Source of the DNA: Prevotella sp. UBA6994
Lineage (GTDB): Bacteria; Bacteroidota; Bacteroidia; Bacteroidales; Bacteroidaceae
DNA: 64,000 nucleotides
Assembly: GCA_002449845.1 (NCBI GenBank)
Contig: DJXW01000030.1
Location: 60,235 to 124,234 of the forward strand
Reading direction: 5' to 3'
Both the position numbers and the translations under genes were made by a program. The notes under the pieces were generated by a model. The model saw nothing but the letters and a program-made list of their open reading frames with translations. It searched no databases and was not told the origin of the DNA. Position 1 is the stretch's first letter; each line of letters begins with the position of its first letter. Shown here one piece after another: positions 48,006 to 56,771 of this stretch.

Positions 48006-48040
48006 TGACATATTGTCGGTTTTGTGTGACTAATTGTCGG
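48006..48040 (-). promoter_or_regulatory. paired GAC-N5-GTC elements upstream of clpB
   Basis: TGACATATTGTCGG (48006-48019) and TGACTAATTGTCGG (48027-48040) match at 12 of 14 positions and start 21 bp apart, two helical turns. Each is a small inverted repeat, GAC-N5-GTC. They lie 67-101 bp upstream of the clpB start. They are candidate operator sites for a stress regulator; which protein binds is unknown. Confidence 0.45.
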
Positions 48041-48106
48041 AGTTGGGAAGATTGAAAATTGAAGATTGAAGATTTTTCGTAGATAGAAAGATTCTTTATA
48101 CAAAAA

Positions 48107-48148
48107 AAGAAATCCAAACTGCTGAATACTCAGTAATTTGGATTTCTT
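48107..48148 (-). terminator. terminator of tRNA-Pro
   Basis: AAGAAATCCAAA (48107-48118) pairs with TTTGGATTTCTT (48137-48148), and on the minus strand seven T follow. It lies 3 bp beyond the tRNA 3' end. Confidence 0.88.
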
Positions 48149-48151
48149 CAG

Positions 48152-48225
48152 TCGGGGCGACAGGATTCGAACCTGCGGCCGCCTGGTCCCAAACCAGGAG
48201 CGCTACCGGGCTGCGCTACACCCCG
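48152..48225 (-). tRNA. tRNA-Pro (anticodon UGG)
   Basis: On the minus strand the cloverleaf is complete. Acceptor CGGGGTG pairs with CGCCCCG with discriminator A. The D-arm is GCGCAGCCCGGTAGCGC. The anticodon stem CCTGG/CCAGG holds loop TTTGGGA, with anticodon TGG. The T-arm contains GGTTCGAATCC. The 74-nt gene does not encode the 3' CCA. Its cognate synthetase gene proS lies 9.5 kb away. Confidence 0.96.
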
Positions 48226-48303
48226 AATGTAAGGATTAGCTTGTTCCTAATTTGCGGATGCAAAGGTAAGGATAATTTCTGAACCCTGCAAATTTTTAAG
48301 CAT

Positions 48304-49491
48304 TTATTTTATGATTCCTTCTTCAATAAATATCTTTTTCAGTGCTTGTACGCCTCGTTCTACCTGTTCTTCTGTGTGAGTTGCCATTAAAGCAAACCTT
48401 ACGAGAGTATCTTGCGGAGCACATGCGGGAGGAATAACAGGGTTGATGAACACACCTGCATTGAAGGCAAGAGCCGTCACCTTGAAGGTCTTTTGTACGT
48501 CGTGTACATATAAAGGAATAATTGGACTCTCTGTATCTCCAATCTCAAATCCTTCTTCCTTGAAACGTTTCAGTGCATATTTGGTCACTTTCCACAGAGC
48601 CTCTATGCGTTCTGGTTCTTTTTGTATAATGTGGAGAGCTTCCATGGCTGCGGCAGTTGCAGCAGGAGTGTTTGAGGCACTGAAAATATAAGTTCTACAT
48701 GTGTGGCGCAACCAGTTGATAGTGTCTGAGTCACCAGCGATGAAACCGCCAATTGAAGCAAGGCTCTTTGAGAATGTTCCCATGATGAGATCTACTTCGT
48801 CGGTCAGTCCGAAATAATCGCAAACTCCACGTCCTTGTCGTCCAAAAACACCGATTCCGTGAGCCTCGTCAACCATAACTGAACAATTGTATTTATGTTT
48901 CAGTTCAATAATTTCAGGTAATTTGGCAAGGTCACCTTCCATGGAGAACACACCATCTACGACAATCAGTTTCACGGCTTCGTATGGTAAGCGCTGAAGT
49001 ACGCGCTCCAAATCTTCCATGTCGTTGTGCTTATAATGGAGCTGTTTAGCAAAAGCCAAACGACGTCCATCTACAATACTTGCGTGGTCACGATCATCAC
49101 AAATTACAAAGTCGTCTTTGTTGAGTACTGCAGGAATCACACCCTGATTGACGGAAAAACCAGTAGAGAAACAAAGAGCGTCATCCTTTCCTACAAATTC
49201 AGATAATTCTTTTTCTAATTGAATGTGAAGGTCAAGTGTACCGTTAAGGAATCTACTACCCGCACATCCAGAACCATATTTGTCGATGGCAGCCTTAGCA
49301 GCGTCTAAGATGCGTTGGTCATTGGTTAAACCAGTGTAGGCATTAGAGCCAAACATTAAAACTTTTTGTCCTTCCATGTCCACTTCCGTGTTTTGTTTGC
49401 TTGTGATAGCACGGAAATAGGGGTAAACGCCTTGTGCTTTATATTCCTGAGGTATGCGATATGACTTGTACCTTTCTTGTAATTGTCCCAT
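48304..49491 (-). CDS. spt: alpha-oxoamine synthase, probably serine palmitoyltransferase
   Basis: This 395-residue PLP enzyme of fold type I joins an acyl-CoA to an amino acid. It has GSNAYTGLTN, GTGCAG-like GSGCAGSRFLNGT, and the catalytic Lys in GTFSKSLASIGG (near 241). DEAHGIGVFG and VDGVFSMEGD also place it in the KBL/BioF/SPT group. No bioF/bioA or tdh context is present. The next divergent gene is a lipid kinase, and Bacteroidota make sphingolipids, so serine palmitoyltransferase is the best call. 8-amino-7-oxononanoate synthase or 2-amino-3-ketobutyrate ligase remain possible. The start at 49491 (MGQLQERYKSYR) is family-like; 49533 would overlap the promoter. Confidence 0.78.
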   Translation of the reverse strand: MGQLQERYKSYRIPQEYKAQGVYPYFRAITSKQNTEVDMEGQKVLMFGSNAYTGLTNDQRILDAAKAAIDKYGSGCAGSRFLNGTLDLHIQLEKELSEFVGKDDALCFSTGFSVNQGVIPAVLNKDDFVICDDRDHASIVDGRRLAFAKQLHYKHNDMEDLERVLQRLPYEAVKLIVVDGVFSMEGDLAKLPEIIELKHKYNCSVMVDEAHGIGVFGRQGRGVCDYFGLTDEVDLIMGTFSKSLASIGGFIAGDSDTINWLRHTCRTYIFSASNTPAATAAAMEALHIIQKEPERIEALWKVTKYALKRFKEEGFEIGDTESPIIPLYVHDVQKTFKVTALAFNAGVFINPVIPPACAPQDTLVRFALMATHTEEQVERGVQALKKIFIEEGIIK

Positions 49492-49522
49492 TAGATAACT
49501 ACTTAAATTATTTTTAAGGCTG

Positions 49523-49530
49523 CAAATATA
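49523..49530 (-). promoter_or_regulatory. -7 box of the serine palmitoyltransferase gene
   Basis: The minus strand reads TATATTTG, a consensus -7 box about 32 bp upstream of the chosen start. It falls within the N-terminal extension of the longer open frame, which argues against that longer start. Confidence 0.6.
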
Positions 49531-49624
49531 CAAAAAAAGTGTTATATTTCGTTCTTTTTTCCCAAGAATTTACTCAATTGCTCATTTTTCATGCTTTATA
49601 TCTTCTTTTTAAGGATGAATTTCG

Positions 49625-49632
49625 TAATTTTG
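49625..49632 (+). promoter_or_regulatory. -7 box directly before the lipid kinase start codon
   Basis: TAATTTTG is a perfect -7 element ending only 4 nt before the ATG at 49637. If used, transcription would begin at or next to the start codon, giving a leaderless mRNA. No TTTG was found at -33. Confidence 0.45.
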
Positions 49633-49636
49633 TAGC

Positions 49637-50668
49637 ATGAAAAAGAAATTGGTGTTCATTATGAATCCTATTTCAGGAACCACGAGCAAAGAGGGTATTC
49701 CTGAGTTAATCGATTCGACATTAAATAAAGACCTGTTTGATCATGAGGTGTTATTGACTGAGCGGGCTGGGCACGCTTGTGAATTGGCTATACGTGCCAA
49801 GGACGCAGGAGTGGATGTGGTCGTTGCGGTTGGCGGAGACGGAACGGTGAACGAAGTGGCACGTTCCATTGTGCATTCCAACACCGCTTTGGGTATTATT
49901 CCATGTGGCTCAGGCAATGGGTTGGCGAGGCACTTGATGTTGCCAATGAACGCCAAGAAGTCTATTGAAATCATCAATCGTTGTGAAATACACGACTTGG
50001 ATTATGGAATCATCAATGACCATCCCTTCTTCTGCACCTGCGGAATGGGTTTTGACGCATTTGTCAGCATGAAATTTGCCGAGTCGGGGAAGAGAGGACC
50101 TATCACATACGTGGAAAACGTGTTGCGAGAGGGTTTGAAATACAAACCTGAGACATACGTGATAGAAGATGATAATGGCTCCATGCGATACAAAGCATTC
50201 TTGATATCGTGTGCCAATGCCTCTCAATATGGTAACAATGCCTATATCGCCCCCCAAGCATCCATGAGTGATGGATGGCTTGATGTAATCATCATGGAAC
50301 CCTTCGACGTGTTGGAAGCCCCGCAAATCAGTATTGATATGTTTAACAAGACACTTGATAAAAGTTCTAAGATAAAGACATTCAAGAGCAAGAAACTATA
50401 TATCCACCGAGAGCGAGAGGGTGTTATTCATTTTGATGGTGACCCGATTATGACGAATGAGGATGTTACCATTGAACTCAGAGAAAAAGGAATTAAGATT
50501 ATCGTCAATCCTGATGCCGACAAGAGTTTGCGAAAACCCAATGCGGTACAGACGGCAGCAGCTTATCTTTTCAATGAGATTAATGTGGTACGTGAGGATT
50601 TAACCAAACATACACGACATATTCAGGCTTTGAGCAAAGTGCTGCAAAGAAAACTTAATTCTTTTTAG
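49637..50668 (+). CDS. diacylglycerol kinase-family lipid kinase
   Basis: This 343-residue protein starts MKKKLVFIMNPISGTTSKEG and has the nucleotide-binding GGDGTVNE (65-72), IPCGSGNGLARHL and CGMGFDAFVS. A C-terminal beta-domain has RHREGVIHFDGDP-type residues. It is a DagK/YegS/sphingosine kinase-type enzyme that phosphorylates a lipid alcohol, probably at the inner membrane. The divergent serine palmitoyltransferase makes a sphingoid base or ceramide derivative a plausible substrate (inference). A CTAG array lies just downstream. Confidence 0.88.
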   Translation: MKKKLVFIMNPISGTTSKEGIPELIDSTLNKDLFDHEVLLTERAGHACELAIRAKDAGVDVVVAVGGDGTVNEVARSIVHSNTALGIIPCGSGNGLARHLMLPMNAKKSIEIINRCEIHDLDYGIINDHPFFCTCGMGFDAFVSMKFAESGKRGPITYVENVLREGLKYKPETYVIEDDNGSMRYKAFLISCANASQYGNNAYIAPQASMSDGWLDVIIMEPFDVLEAPQISIDMFNKTLDKSSKIKTFKSKKLYIHREREGVIHFDGDPIMTNEDVTIELREKGIKIIVNPDADKSLRKPNAVQTAAAYLFNEINVVREDLTKHTRHIQALSKVLQRKLNSF

Positions 50669-50685
50669 GGATTATTTGGTAATTA

Positions 50686-50757
50686 CTAGAATCTCTAGTA
50701 TTTCTAGTACTTCTAGTATTACTAGTATTTCTAGTAATTCTAAAAGCTCTAATTACC
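50686..50757. repeat. 9-bp CTAGTATTT tandem array, eight units
   Basis: Eight 9-bp units follow the lipid kinase stop, six of them starting CTAG. The array is bracketed by GGTAATTA (50679-50686) and TAATTACC (50750-50757), which are inverted. It lies between converging genes. Confidence 0.85.
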
Positions 50758-50763
50758 AGTGTG

Positions 50764-51477
50764 TTATTTTAGGTAAAAATCCTTGGTGATTTCTTGATAC
50801 CAATCGCTGCGTTCTCCAGAAGAAGACAAAAGATTGACGGTTTGTTCCTCTATTATATTATAATAAGGTGTCTTTTTGGAAAAAGAAACCAGACACCTTT
50901 TGGGCAGTTTGGCAGATGTAGTCTTTACGTGAAATAAACGTATGGTTTGCAGAGCGTGAAGATAAGCTTCAGCCGTGAAATCCTTAAGTTGTTCGGTGGG
51001 AATGATGGCACTAAACTCACCGTCTTCGGTTAACAACTTACTTACATGACGGAATAAGACAGAGTAGGGTAGGGTGTCAGCATGTCTTGCCAGTGTTCTC
51101 TTGCCGTCAGGATTCTTGAGACTATTCACGAAAAACGGTGGATTAGACACGATGCAATCAAATAAGGGATTTCCATCGCTTATCCATTTATCGCTGAAAT
51201 CTTGTAAAGAGGAATGAGACAAGTGTATTCGCTCCTTGAATAGACTGTTTTCCACGTTCTCACTTGCCTGCAGGAAAGCATCAGAATCAATGTCTATGGC
51301 AGAAATGATTGCCTTGGGAAAGCGTTGAGCCATCATCAAGGCAATCACTCCTGTACCTGTTCCGATGTCGAGGATATGGTTTCCACCCTTAGCCCAAGCT
51401 CCCAGCAACACACCATCTGTGCCCACTTTCATGGCACATCTGTCTTGGTGAATGGTGAATTGCCGGAACTGGAACAT
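50764..51477 (-). CDS. trmN6: tRNA1(Val) adenine(37)-N6-methyltransferase TrmN6 (YfiC family)
   Basis: This 237-residue class I SAM-dependent methyltransferase starts MFQFRQFTIHQDRCAMKVGTDGVLLGAW, the standard family opening. Motif I is LDIGTGTGVIALMMAQR, and NPPF near residue 118 marks an adenine-N6 enzyme. The C-terminal part ends YLK. It lies 6 bp after the GH43 gene as the last gene of a minus-strand row. Confidence 0.9.
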   Translation of the reverse strand: MFQFRQFTIHQDRCAMKVGTDGVLLGAWAKGGNHILDIGTGTGVIALMMAQRFPKAIISAIDIDSDAFLQASENVENSLFKERIHLSHSSLQDFSDKWISDGNPLFDCIVSNPPFFVNSLKNPDGKRTLARHADTLPYSVLFRHVSKLLTEDGEFSAIIPTEQLKDFTAEAYLHALQTIRLFHVKTTSAKLPKRCLVSFSKKTPYYNIIEEQTVNLLSSSGERSDWYQEITKDFYLK

Positions 51478-51483
51478 ACGATA

Positions 51484-53592
51484 TTATTTAACGATTTCCT
51501 CCCACTTGAATACGGCTCCGTTCTTCCTTGCAGGGTCTGCACCCTTAAACTCAAGTGAGTAAGGACTGCCATCGGTAGGACTCTTTCCAACGTATAAATG
51601 GCGAGTCATGGACAATAACATAAACTCTTGTCTAAGCATGTCTTGCCACATAAACTCATCAGCTTTCGTAGCATCTTTGGTTAGGCGAACGTCACCAGCC
51701 AAACCTTCTCCTGCAATAAAGACATATCTACCGTCAATACATTTCAATGCCACCTTACCATTGCCTCTGTCTTCTATCTGGAACTGGGTAAGTTCAGATC
51801 GGTCATTGGCTTGCGAATCGTACATCAATCCATGAGGTGTGGCATTCATGGGAAGGTTTGTGGCGAGATTGATAATTATGAATGTCTTACCGTATGGAAT
51901 ATTTCCAGAACGGTCAGCCATAGGCTCCTCTACCGTGAAGTTATCAAACTCAGCATATCCGCCAAGATTCCCCTTGCTGTTGAAAGCGAAGAGAGACATA
52001 CGAGAGCCTTGGAAAGTAATCAGTTGATAGCCCAACATGATTTCCTTACCTGGCGTTTGGAAATTCATGCCATCAGTAGAATAAGCATAATAGCCACGGT
52101 CGTTGTCGAAATCGCCTACAAATCGCAACCATATCTTTCCGCCCTTGAGAGTAACGGGAGTGTCGATGGTGTCGTTATGATGTTGGTCAAACCATCTTAA
52201 TACATCCTTCTTGCCTTGCTTTACGATACCCAACCATGAGCAAGGATTGTTGATGTTACCCAATCCGGCAACGTCCCCATCTTTTAACTTGCTCACGTTC
52301 AGTTCTACGGTTGTCGTAGATTCAGGGCCAATGACACGTTGTGTAAGCGTATTTCTTGCCCACATCAGTTGTTTGGCAGGTGTGGAATACAATCTCAGCA
52401 CACCCTTTTGTAATTTCCATTTGCTGTCATCAGGATTATGATTCCATTGCCAGATACGTTTCAGTTGTTTGCCGGAAAAGTCATCATTGCGCTCGTATGC
52501 TGCATGAGGCTCAACCACGGCTCCCGTGGCAGGTTTCGTCCAAGTACGTGGAGAACGACCAGGGTTTCCTGACAGTCCGTACATTGGCCAACCATCTTTC
52601 CATGTGATGGGCGACAAGCATACGGTTCTACCTATGCTATGGAAGTCTTGCATGGAAACAGACCACCATTCGCCATTGGGCAATTGCAACATTCCGCCTT
52701 GGTGGATATTGGCACATCCCACCGCATGAACATCAGGCGGCGTAATCCTAAACTGATAGCCATCATCGTTGATGCGTCCTTTTTGTTGTGTCATGTGTCC
52801 AGGATGATAACCATAAGTCTCGTTGGCACTTACCACACACGTCTCGTAAGGACCGTAGATGCTTTTTGAGCGAGCACAACTCATTCTTCCCATTGGACGA
52901 TAATCCGCGCTGAGGATATAATACATCCCGTCTATCTTATAAATATGGTGTCCTTCTCCCACGGCACTTCCTTCTGGAATGATGACACGTTCCGTTCCCT
53001 CGATGGGACCACTCATGTCTGGTTTCAGTTCGGTACACATCACTTGTCCATAACCGTGAATGGCGTAAATCTTACCATCATCATCAAACAACACACTCAG
53101 GTCATAAATCCTACCCTTCATGTTGTGATGTTCCCAAGGTCCTTCAGGTTTCTCACTGGTAAAGCATTGCAATCCCTTGCCATTGACGTTAGAGAAGATG
53201 TAAAACTTACCATTATGGTATCTGATACATGGAGCCCAAATACCTTGTCCATATATTTCCTTACCGTTTTTGAGCGAGAAAGCATCGTCATCAAAATCGA
53301 ATCGGTCGAAGCAATACGATATGTTCTCCCAGTTTACCAAGTCTTTGGAATGCAAAAGCACCAATCCAGGTACGGCGTGCATTGTAGTTCCAGCCAAATA
53401 GTAATCGTCTCCTACACGTATCACGTCAGGATCAGAGAACTCATCGTAGAAAAGAGGATTCGTGAACGTACCATTTCCGTTGTCAGCCGTCCAACTCTTC
53501 GTGTTGCTTACCAATTGTTTTTGTTTTCCATCAGCAGCATTTAAGTTGATAGTTGCCATGAATGCGGCAATAGTAATAATGAGTTTGTACAT
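51484..53592 (-). CDS. secreted GH43 family glycosidase (xylosidase/arabinosidase type) with C-terminal beta-domain
   Basis: This 702-residue protein has a signal peptide (MYKLIITIAAFMATINLNAA). The five-bladed propeller starts at FTNPLFYDEFSDPDVIRVGDDYYLAGT with the general base Asp near 54-56. The pKa-modulating Asp is in YDLSVLFDDDGK, and the acid Glu is in AVGEGHHIYKIDGMYY. The remaining 330 residues hold a GH43-type beta-sandwich (WNHNPDDSKWKLQKG) and a further beta-domain near 600-700. The ATG at 53592 is chosen; the upstream frame overlaps pcrA. It is oddly placed between pcrA (7 bp) and trmN6 (6 bp). Arabinoxylan-type substrates are likely. Confidence 0.88.
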   Translation of the reverse strand: MYKLIITIAAFMATINLNAADGKQKQLVSNTKSWTADNGNGTFTNPLFYDEFSDPDVIRVGDDYYLAGTTMHAVPGLVLLHSKDLVNWENISYCFDRFDFDDDAFSLKNGKEIYGQGIWAPCIRYHNGKFYIFSNVNGKGLQCFTSEKPEGPWEHHNMKGRIYDLSVLFDDDGKIYAIHGYGQVMCTELKPDMSGPIEGTERVIIPEGSAVGEGHHIYKIDGMYYILSADYRPMGRMSCARSKSIYGPYETCVVSANETYGYHPGHMTQQKGRINDDGYQFRITPPDVHAVGCANIHQGGMLQLPNGEWWSVSMQDFHSIGRTVCLSPITWKDGWPMYGLSGNPGRSPRTWTKPATGAVVEPHAAYERNDDFSGKQLKRIWQWNHNPDDSKWKLQKGVLRLYSTPAKQLMWARNTLTQRVIGPESTTTVELNVSKLKDGDVAGLGNINNPCSWLGIVKQGKKDVLRWFDQHHNDTIDTPVTLKGGKIWLRFVGDFDNDRGYYAYSTDGMNFQTPGKEIMLGYQLITFQGSRMSLFAFNSKGNLGGYAEFDNFTVEEPMADRSGNIPYGKTFIIINLATNLPMNATPHGLMYDSQANDRSELTQFQIEDRGNGKVALKCIDGRYVFIAGEGLAGDVRLTKDATKADEFMWQDMLRQEFMLLSMTRHLYVGKSPTDGSPYSLEFKGADPARKNGAVFKWEEIVK

Positions 53593-53599
53593 ATTAGGG

Positions 53600-56029
53600 T
53601 TATTTAATGATGTTGAATTTTGCAAATTTGAGTAATAATTGTTTGATGCCCGTGTTCTTAAATTCCACGGTAGCCTTGGTGTTCTCACCCGTTCCCTCCA
53701 CCTTGATGACAGTTCCGATACCAAACCGTTGGTGCTCAATGACCATTCCTTCTTGCAGCTCTTCTTGTGCGTTAGAATCTGAAGAGGAAGACGGTTGACT
53801 CAATGTTCTTCCGCCATTGGTCATCGCATCCTGAACCCTTCTCATGTTGCCACCACTGGCTTGAATCCGTCGTTTGAAACTCTCGGAGAATGGGTCGATG
53901 GCAGTTTCTTGTTGGCGGGGGGAAGTAACCTTTGGCTTTAAGTCTGCCTTAAACTGACTCGCTACGGGGTTGCTGTTCTGCATTCGTGAGTTTGTTTGTC
54001 TATAACCATTGTCCCAATTGCCGAAACGAGAGAACGAAGATGCTGACTGGCTTACACCTCTTCCTCCTTCGATAATCATCAGGCGAGGGTCAATGTCTTT
54101 GATAAACCTACTTGTAGGGTTCATTTCCATTTTTCCGTAACGTAACCTGTTTTTTGCACAGGTCAGAGTGCAATGTTTCTCAGCTCTTGTAATGGCAACG
54201 TAAAGCAATCTGCGTTCTTCTTCCAACTCCCTGAGTGTATTGGTACACAAAGGACTTGGAAAGATATTTTCTTCCATTCCAACAACGAACACCGAAGGAA
54301 ACTCAAGACCTTTGGCAGAGTGAATCGTCATGAGAGAGACCCTGCTTTCATCATCGCTGTCATTTTCGATATCTGTCATGAGAGATATTTCCTGCAGGAA
54401 ATCGGTCATATATACATGGTCTAAGAATCCTTCCTCACGTTGTTCTCTCACGAAAGAATCCATGGAAGAAAGAAACTCCTCTAAGTTGTCTTGTCTGGAA
54501 ATGGCTTCAGGCGTGTTCTCAGAGAAGATGTCGGCACTGATACCGCTTTCCTTGATGATTTGCTTGCCTAATTCATATACGTCAGTGGTGAATAATTGGG
54601 AAATAAAGCCTTTGATAAGATTGGCAAAAGCATCCAACTTTTGCCATGTAGCCTTATTCACCTTGGGCAAATATTGTTCTGATAGAATGACTTCCCAAAG
54701 ACTGATGCCATGTTCTTTAGCTGCATCAATGATTTTGTTGATAGTTGTGCCGCCAATGCCACGAGTGGGATAATTGATGATACGTTTAAAAGCTTCCTCG
54801 TCATAAGGATTAGCCACCAAGCGGAAGTAGGCAAGCACGTCCTTGATTTCCTTGCGTTGGTAAAATCCCATTCCGCCATAGATACGGTAAGGAATGTTCT
54901 CTTTCAACAAAGCTTCCTCGAAGGAACGGCTTTGCGAGTTGGTTCGGTAGAGAATGGCAAAGTCGCTATAATTGCAGTTCTCAGCCCTCCTTAGCCTTTT
55001 GATGTCGTTGCAGACGATAGCCGCCTCTTCCTTGTCAGAATAAGCCTGCTTGAAAATAATCTTTTCGCCCTCATCGTTCTTACTAAAAACATCTTTCTGA
55101 ATCTGTTGAGAATTATGGCGAATCAGGCTGTTAGCCACCTTGACAATCCTTTGGGTGGAACGATAGTTTTGTTCCAACTTATGTAGCTTGGCGTCGGGGA
55201 ATATCTTTTGGAAGTTGAGGATGTTGTCGATGTTTGCGCCACGAAAAGCATAGATGCTTTGTGCATCATCACCCACCACGCAAACCTTTTGACGCTCGTT
55301 TGTCAATTGAAGAATGATGCATTGTTGGGCGTAATTTGTGTCTTGATATTCGTCAACGAGAACATATTGGAAACGTTCAACGTATTTCTGGCGAATCTCT
55401 TCATGGTCTTTAAATAGTTGGTAAGTAAGTACCAATAAATCATCGAAGTCCATGGCATTGGCACTCTTGCATCTTTGTTGGTATGATTCATACACTTGGT
55501 AGATTGCAGGTGTTTGCGCATAGACATCCTGTCTCATCAATTGTGAGTCATTCTGATATAATATAGGTGTGATTAATTTGTTTTTTGCCATGGAAATACG
55601 ATTGTGAACACTGGCAGGCTTGTATTTCTTCTCATCAAGGTTCATTTCCTTGATAATGGTTTTCAATAACGAGCGAGAGTCAGACTCATCGTATATTGTG
55701 AAGTTCGACTGATAGCCAATCTTTTCAGCCTCTACTCGAAGGATATGTGAGAAAATAGAGTGGAACGTTCCCATGTTCAAGTGCCTTGCCAATTCTATTC
55801 CCACTAAGTTGCCAATACGTTGTTTCATTTCCTTGGCAGCCTTATTGGTAAAGGTCAGTGCGAGAATGTTCCATGGCTTCATGCCCATTTGCAGAAGATA
55901 CGCTATCTTGTAAGTCAACACACGAGTTTTGCCAGAGCCAGCACCGGCAATTACCAATTGCGGACCGTCTATGTATTCCACAGCAATGCGCTGACTGTTG
56001 TTCAGTTGGTCAAGTATGTCGATTTCCAT
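53600..56029 (-). CDS. pcrA: ATP-dependent DNA helicase UvrD/PcrA
   Basis: This 809-residue superfamily 1A helicase begins LNNSQRIAV with Walker A AGAGSGKTR (near 30). LTFTNKAAKEM, VDEYQDTNYAQ, GDDAQSIYAFRGA, QNYRST, and TIHSAKGLEF with VAITRAEKH are all present. The C-terminus has a Tudor-like tail (GMVIEHQRFGIGTVIKVEG) that binds RNA polymerase in PcrA. The expected role is nucleotide excision repair, mismatch repair and removal of stalled complexes. It starts 8 bp after mtgA. Confidence 0.95.
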   Translation of the reverse strand: MEIDILDQLNNSQRIAVEYIDGPQLVIAGAGSGKTRVLTYKIAYLLQMGMKPWNILALTFTNKAAKEMKQRIGNLVGIELARHLNMGTFHSIFSHILRVEAEKIGYQSNFTIYDESDSRSLLKTIIKEMNLDEKKYKPASVHNRISMAKNKLITPILYQNDSQLMRQDVYAQTPAIYQVYESYQQRCKSANAMDFDDLLVLTYQLFKDHEEIRQKYVERFQYVLVDEYQDTNYAQQCIILQLTNERQKVCVVGDDAQSIYAFRGANIDNILNFQKIFPDAKLHKLEQNYRSTQRIVKVANSLIRHNSQQIQKDVFSKNDEGEKIIFKQAYSDKEEAAIVCNDIKRLRRAENCNYSDFAILYRTNSQSRSFEEALLKENIPYRIYGGMGFYQRKEIKDVLAYFRLVANPYDEEAFKRIINYPTRGIGGTTINKIIDAAKEHGISLWEVILSEQYLPKVNKATWQKLDAFANLIKGFISQLFTTDVYELGKQIIKESGISADIFSENTPEAISRQDNLEEFLSSMDSFVREQREEGFLDHVYMTDFLQEISLMTDIENDSDDESRVSLMTIHSAKGLEFPSVFVVGMEENIFPSPLCTNTLRELEEERRLLYVAITRAEKHCTLTCAKNRLRYGKMEMNPTSRFIKDIDPRLMIIEGGRGVSQSASSFSRFGNWDNGYRQTNSRMQNSNPVASQFKADLKPKVTSPRQQETAIDPFSESFKRRIQASGGNMRRVQDAMTNGGRTLSQPSSSSDSNAQEELQEGMVIEHQRFGIGTVIKVEGTGENTKATVEFKNTGIKQLLLKFAKFNIIK

Positions 56030-56037
56030 GCGATGCT

Positions 56038-56769
56038 TTATTTCTTATAATAATCTCCTTTGGCTGTACTCGGGTCAATCTCCTTTCCCTCTTTGGGGAA
56101 TGAAGGGATGTATCTCATTTCTTTTTCTATCCTTCTCTGTCGCATTCTGATATATGCGCTTGGCGACTTAGAGTTATAAATGCGAGGATTGGGGAATGTG
56201 GCAACGATGCGAGCACATTCTGAACGTGTGAGTTCTTCGGCTGTCTTGTCGAAATGGTATTCTGCAACGGCATCTGCACCATAGATACCATTTCCCATTT
56301 CTATGGAATTAAGATAAACCTCCATGATGCGTTGCTTACTCCATATCAACTCAATCAATACGGTAAAATATGTTTCAAGTCCTTTCCTCAGCCAAGTACG
56401 CGAAGGCCAAAGAAATACGTTCTTGGCTGTTTGTTGTGTGATGGTGCTTCCACCGCGGGTTATCTTTTTCTTTGATGCGTTTCGTTCTGCTGCTTTCTTA
56501 ATGGCTTCATAGTTGAAACCATGATGCGTGAGAAACTTAGCGTCTTCTCCAACCATAGCAGCTACAGGCAAGTGTTTCGACATTTTGTCTAACGGAACCC
56601 AATGATGATGCCAGATGATGCTTCTTCCCTCCTTCATCTGTTGGATGGAGCGAATCACCATCAACGGTGTGACGTAAACAGGTATGAAACGATAAGCCAC
56701 TACCATCATGATGGTGGAACTGAAGAAAAGGGCTAAAACCCAACGAATGATGTTTTTGACGAAACGCAT
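56038..56769 (-). CDS. mtgA: monofunctional peptidoglycan glycosyltransferase MtgA
   Basis: This 243-residue GT51 enzyme polymerises lipid II glycan chains in the periplasm. A single N-terminal membrane helix (residues 9-30) is followed by EDAKFLTHHGF with the catalytic Glu, GGSTITQQTAKNVFL, and EVYLNSIEMGNGIYGA. No transpeptidase domain follows. The start codon lies 2 bp after the U-tract of the terminator for the upstream OmpA-like gene, so read-through or the small gap must supply its expression. Confidence 0.94.
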   Translation of the reverse strand: MRFVKNIIRWVLALFFSSTIMMVVAYRFIPVYVTPLMVIRSIQQMKEGRSIIWHHHWVPLDKMSKHLPVAAMVGEDAKFLTHHGFNYEAIKKAAERNASKKKITRGGSTITQQTAKNVFLWPSRTWLRKGLETYFTVLIELIWSKQRIMEVYLNSIEMGNGIYGADAVAEYHFDKTAEELTRSECARIVATFPNPRIYNSKSPSAYIRMRQRRIEKEMRYIPSFPKEGKEIDPSTAKGDYYKK

Positions 56770-56771
56770 AT

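Noticed and set aside
49492..49533. Longer N-terminus for the serine palmitoyltransferase-type protein
   Set aside because: The extension overlaps the TATATTTG -7 box and is not family-like.
53593..53739. Longer N-terminus for the GH43 protein starting at 53739
   Set aside because: It overlaps the pcrA 3' end and would bury the clear signal peptide starting at 53592.
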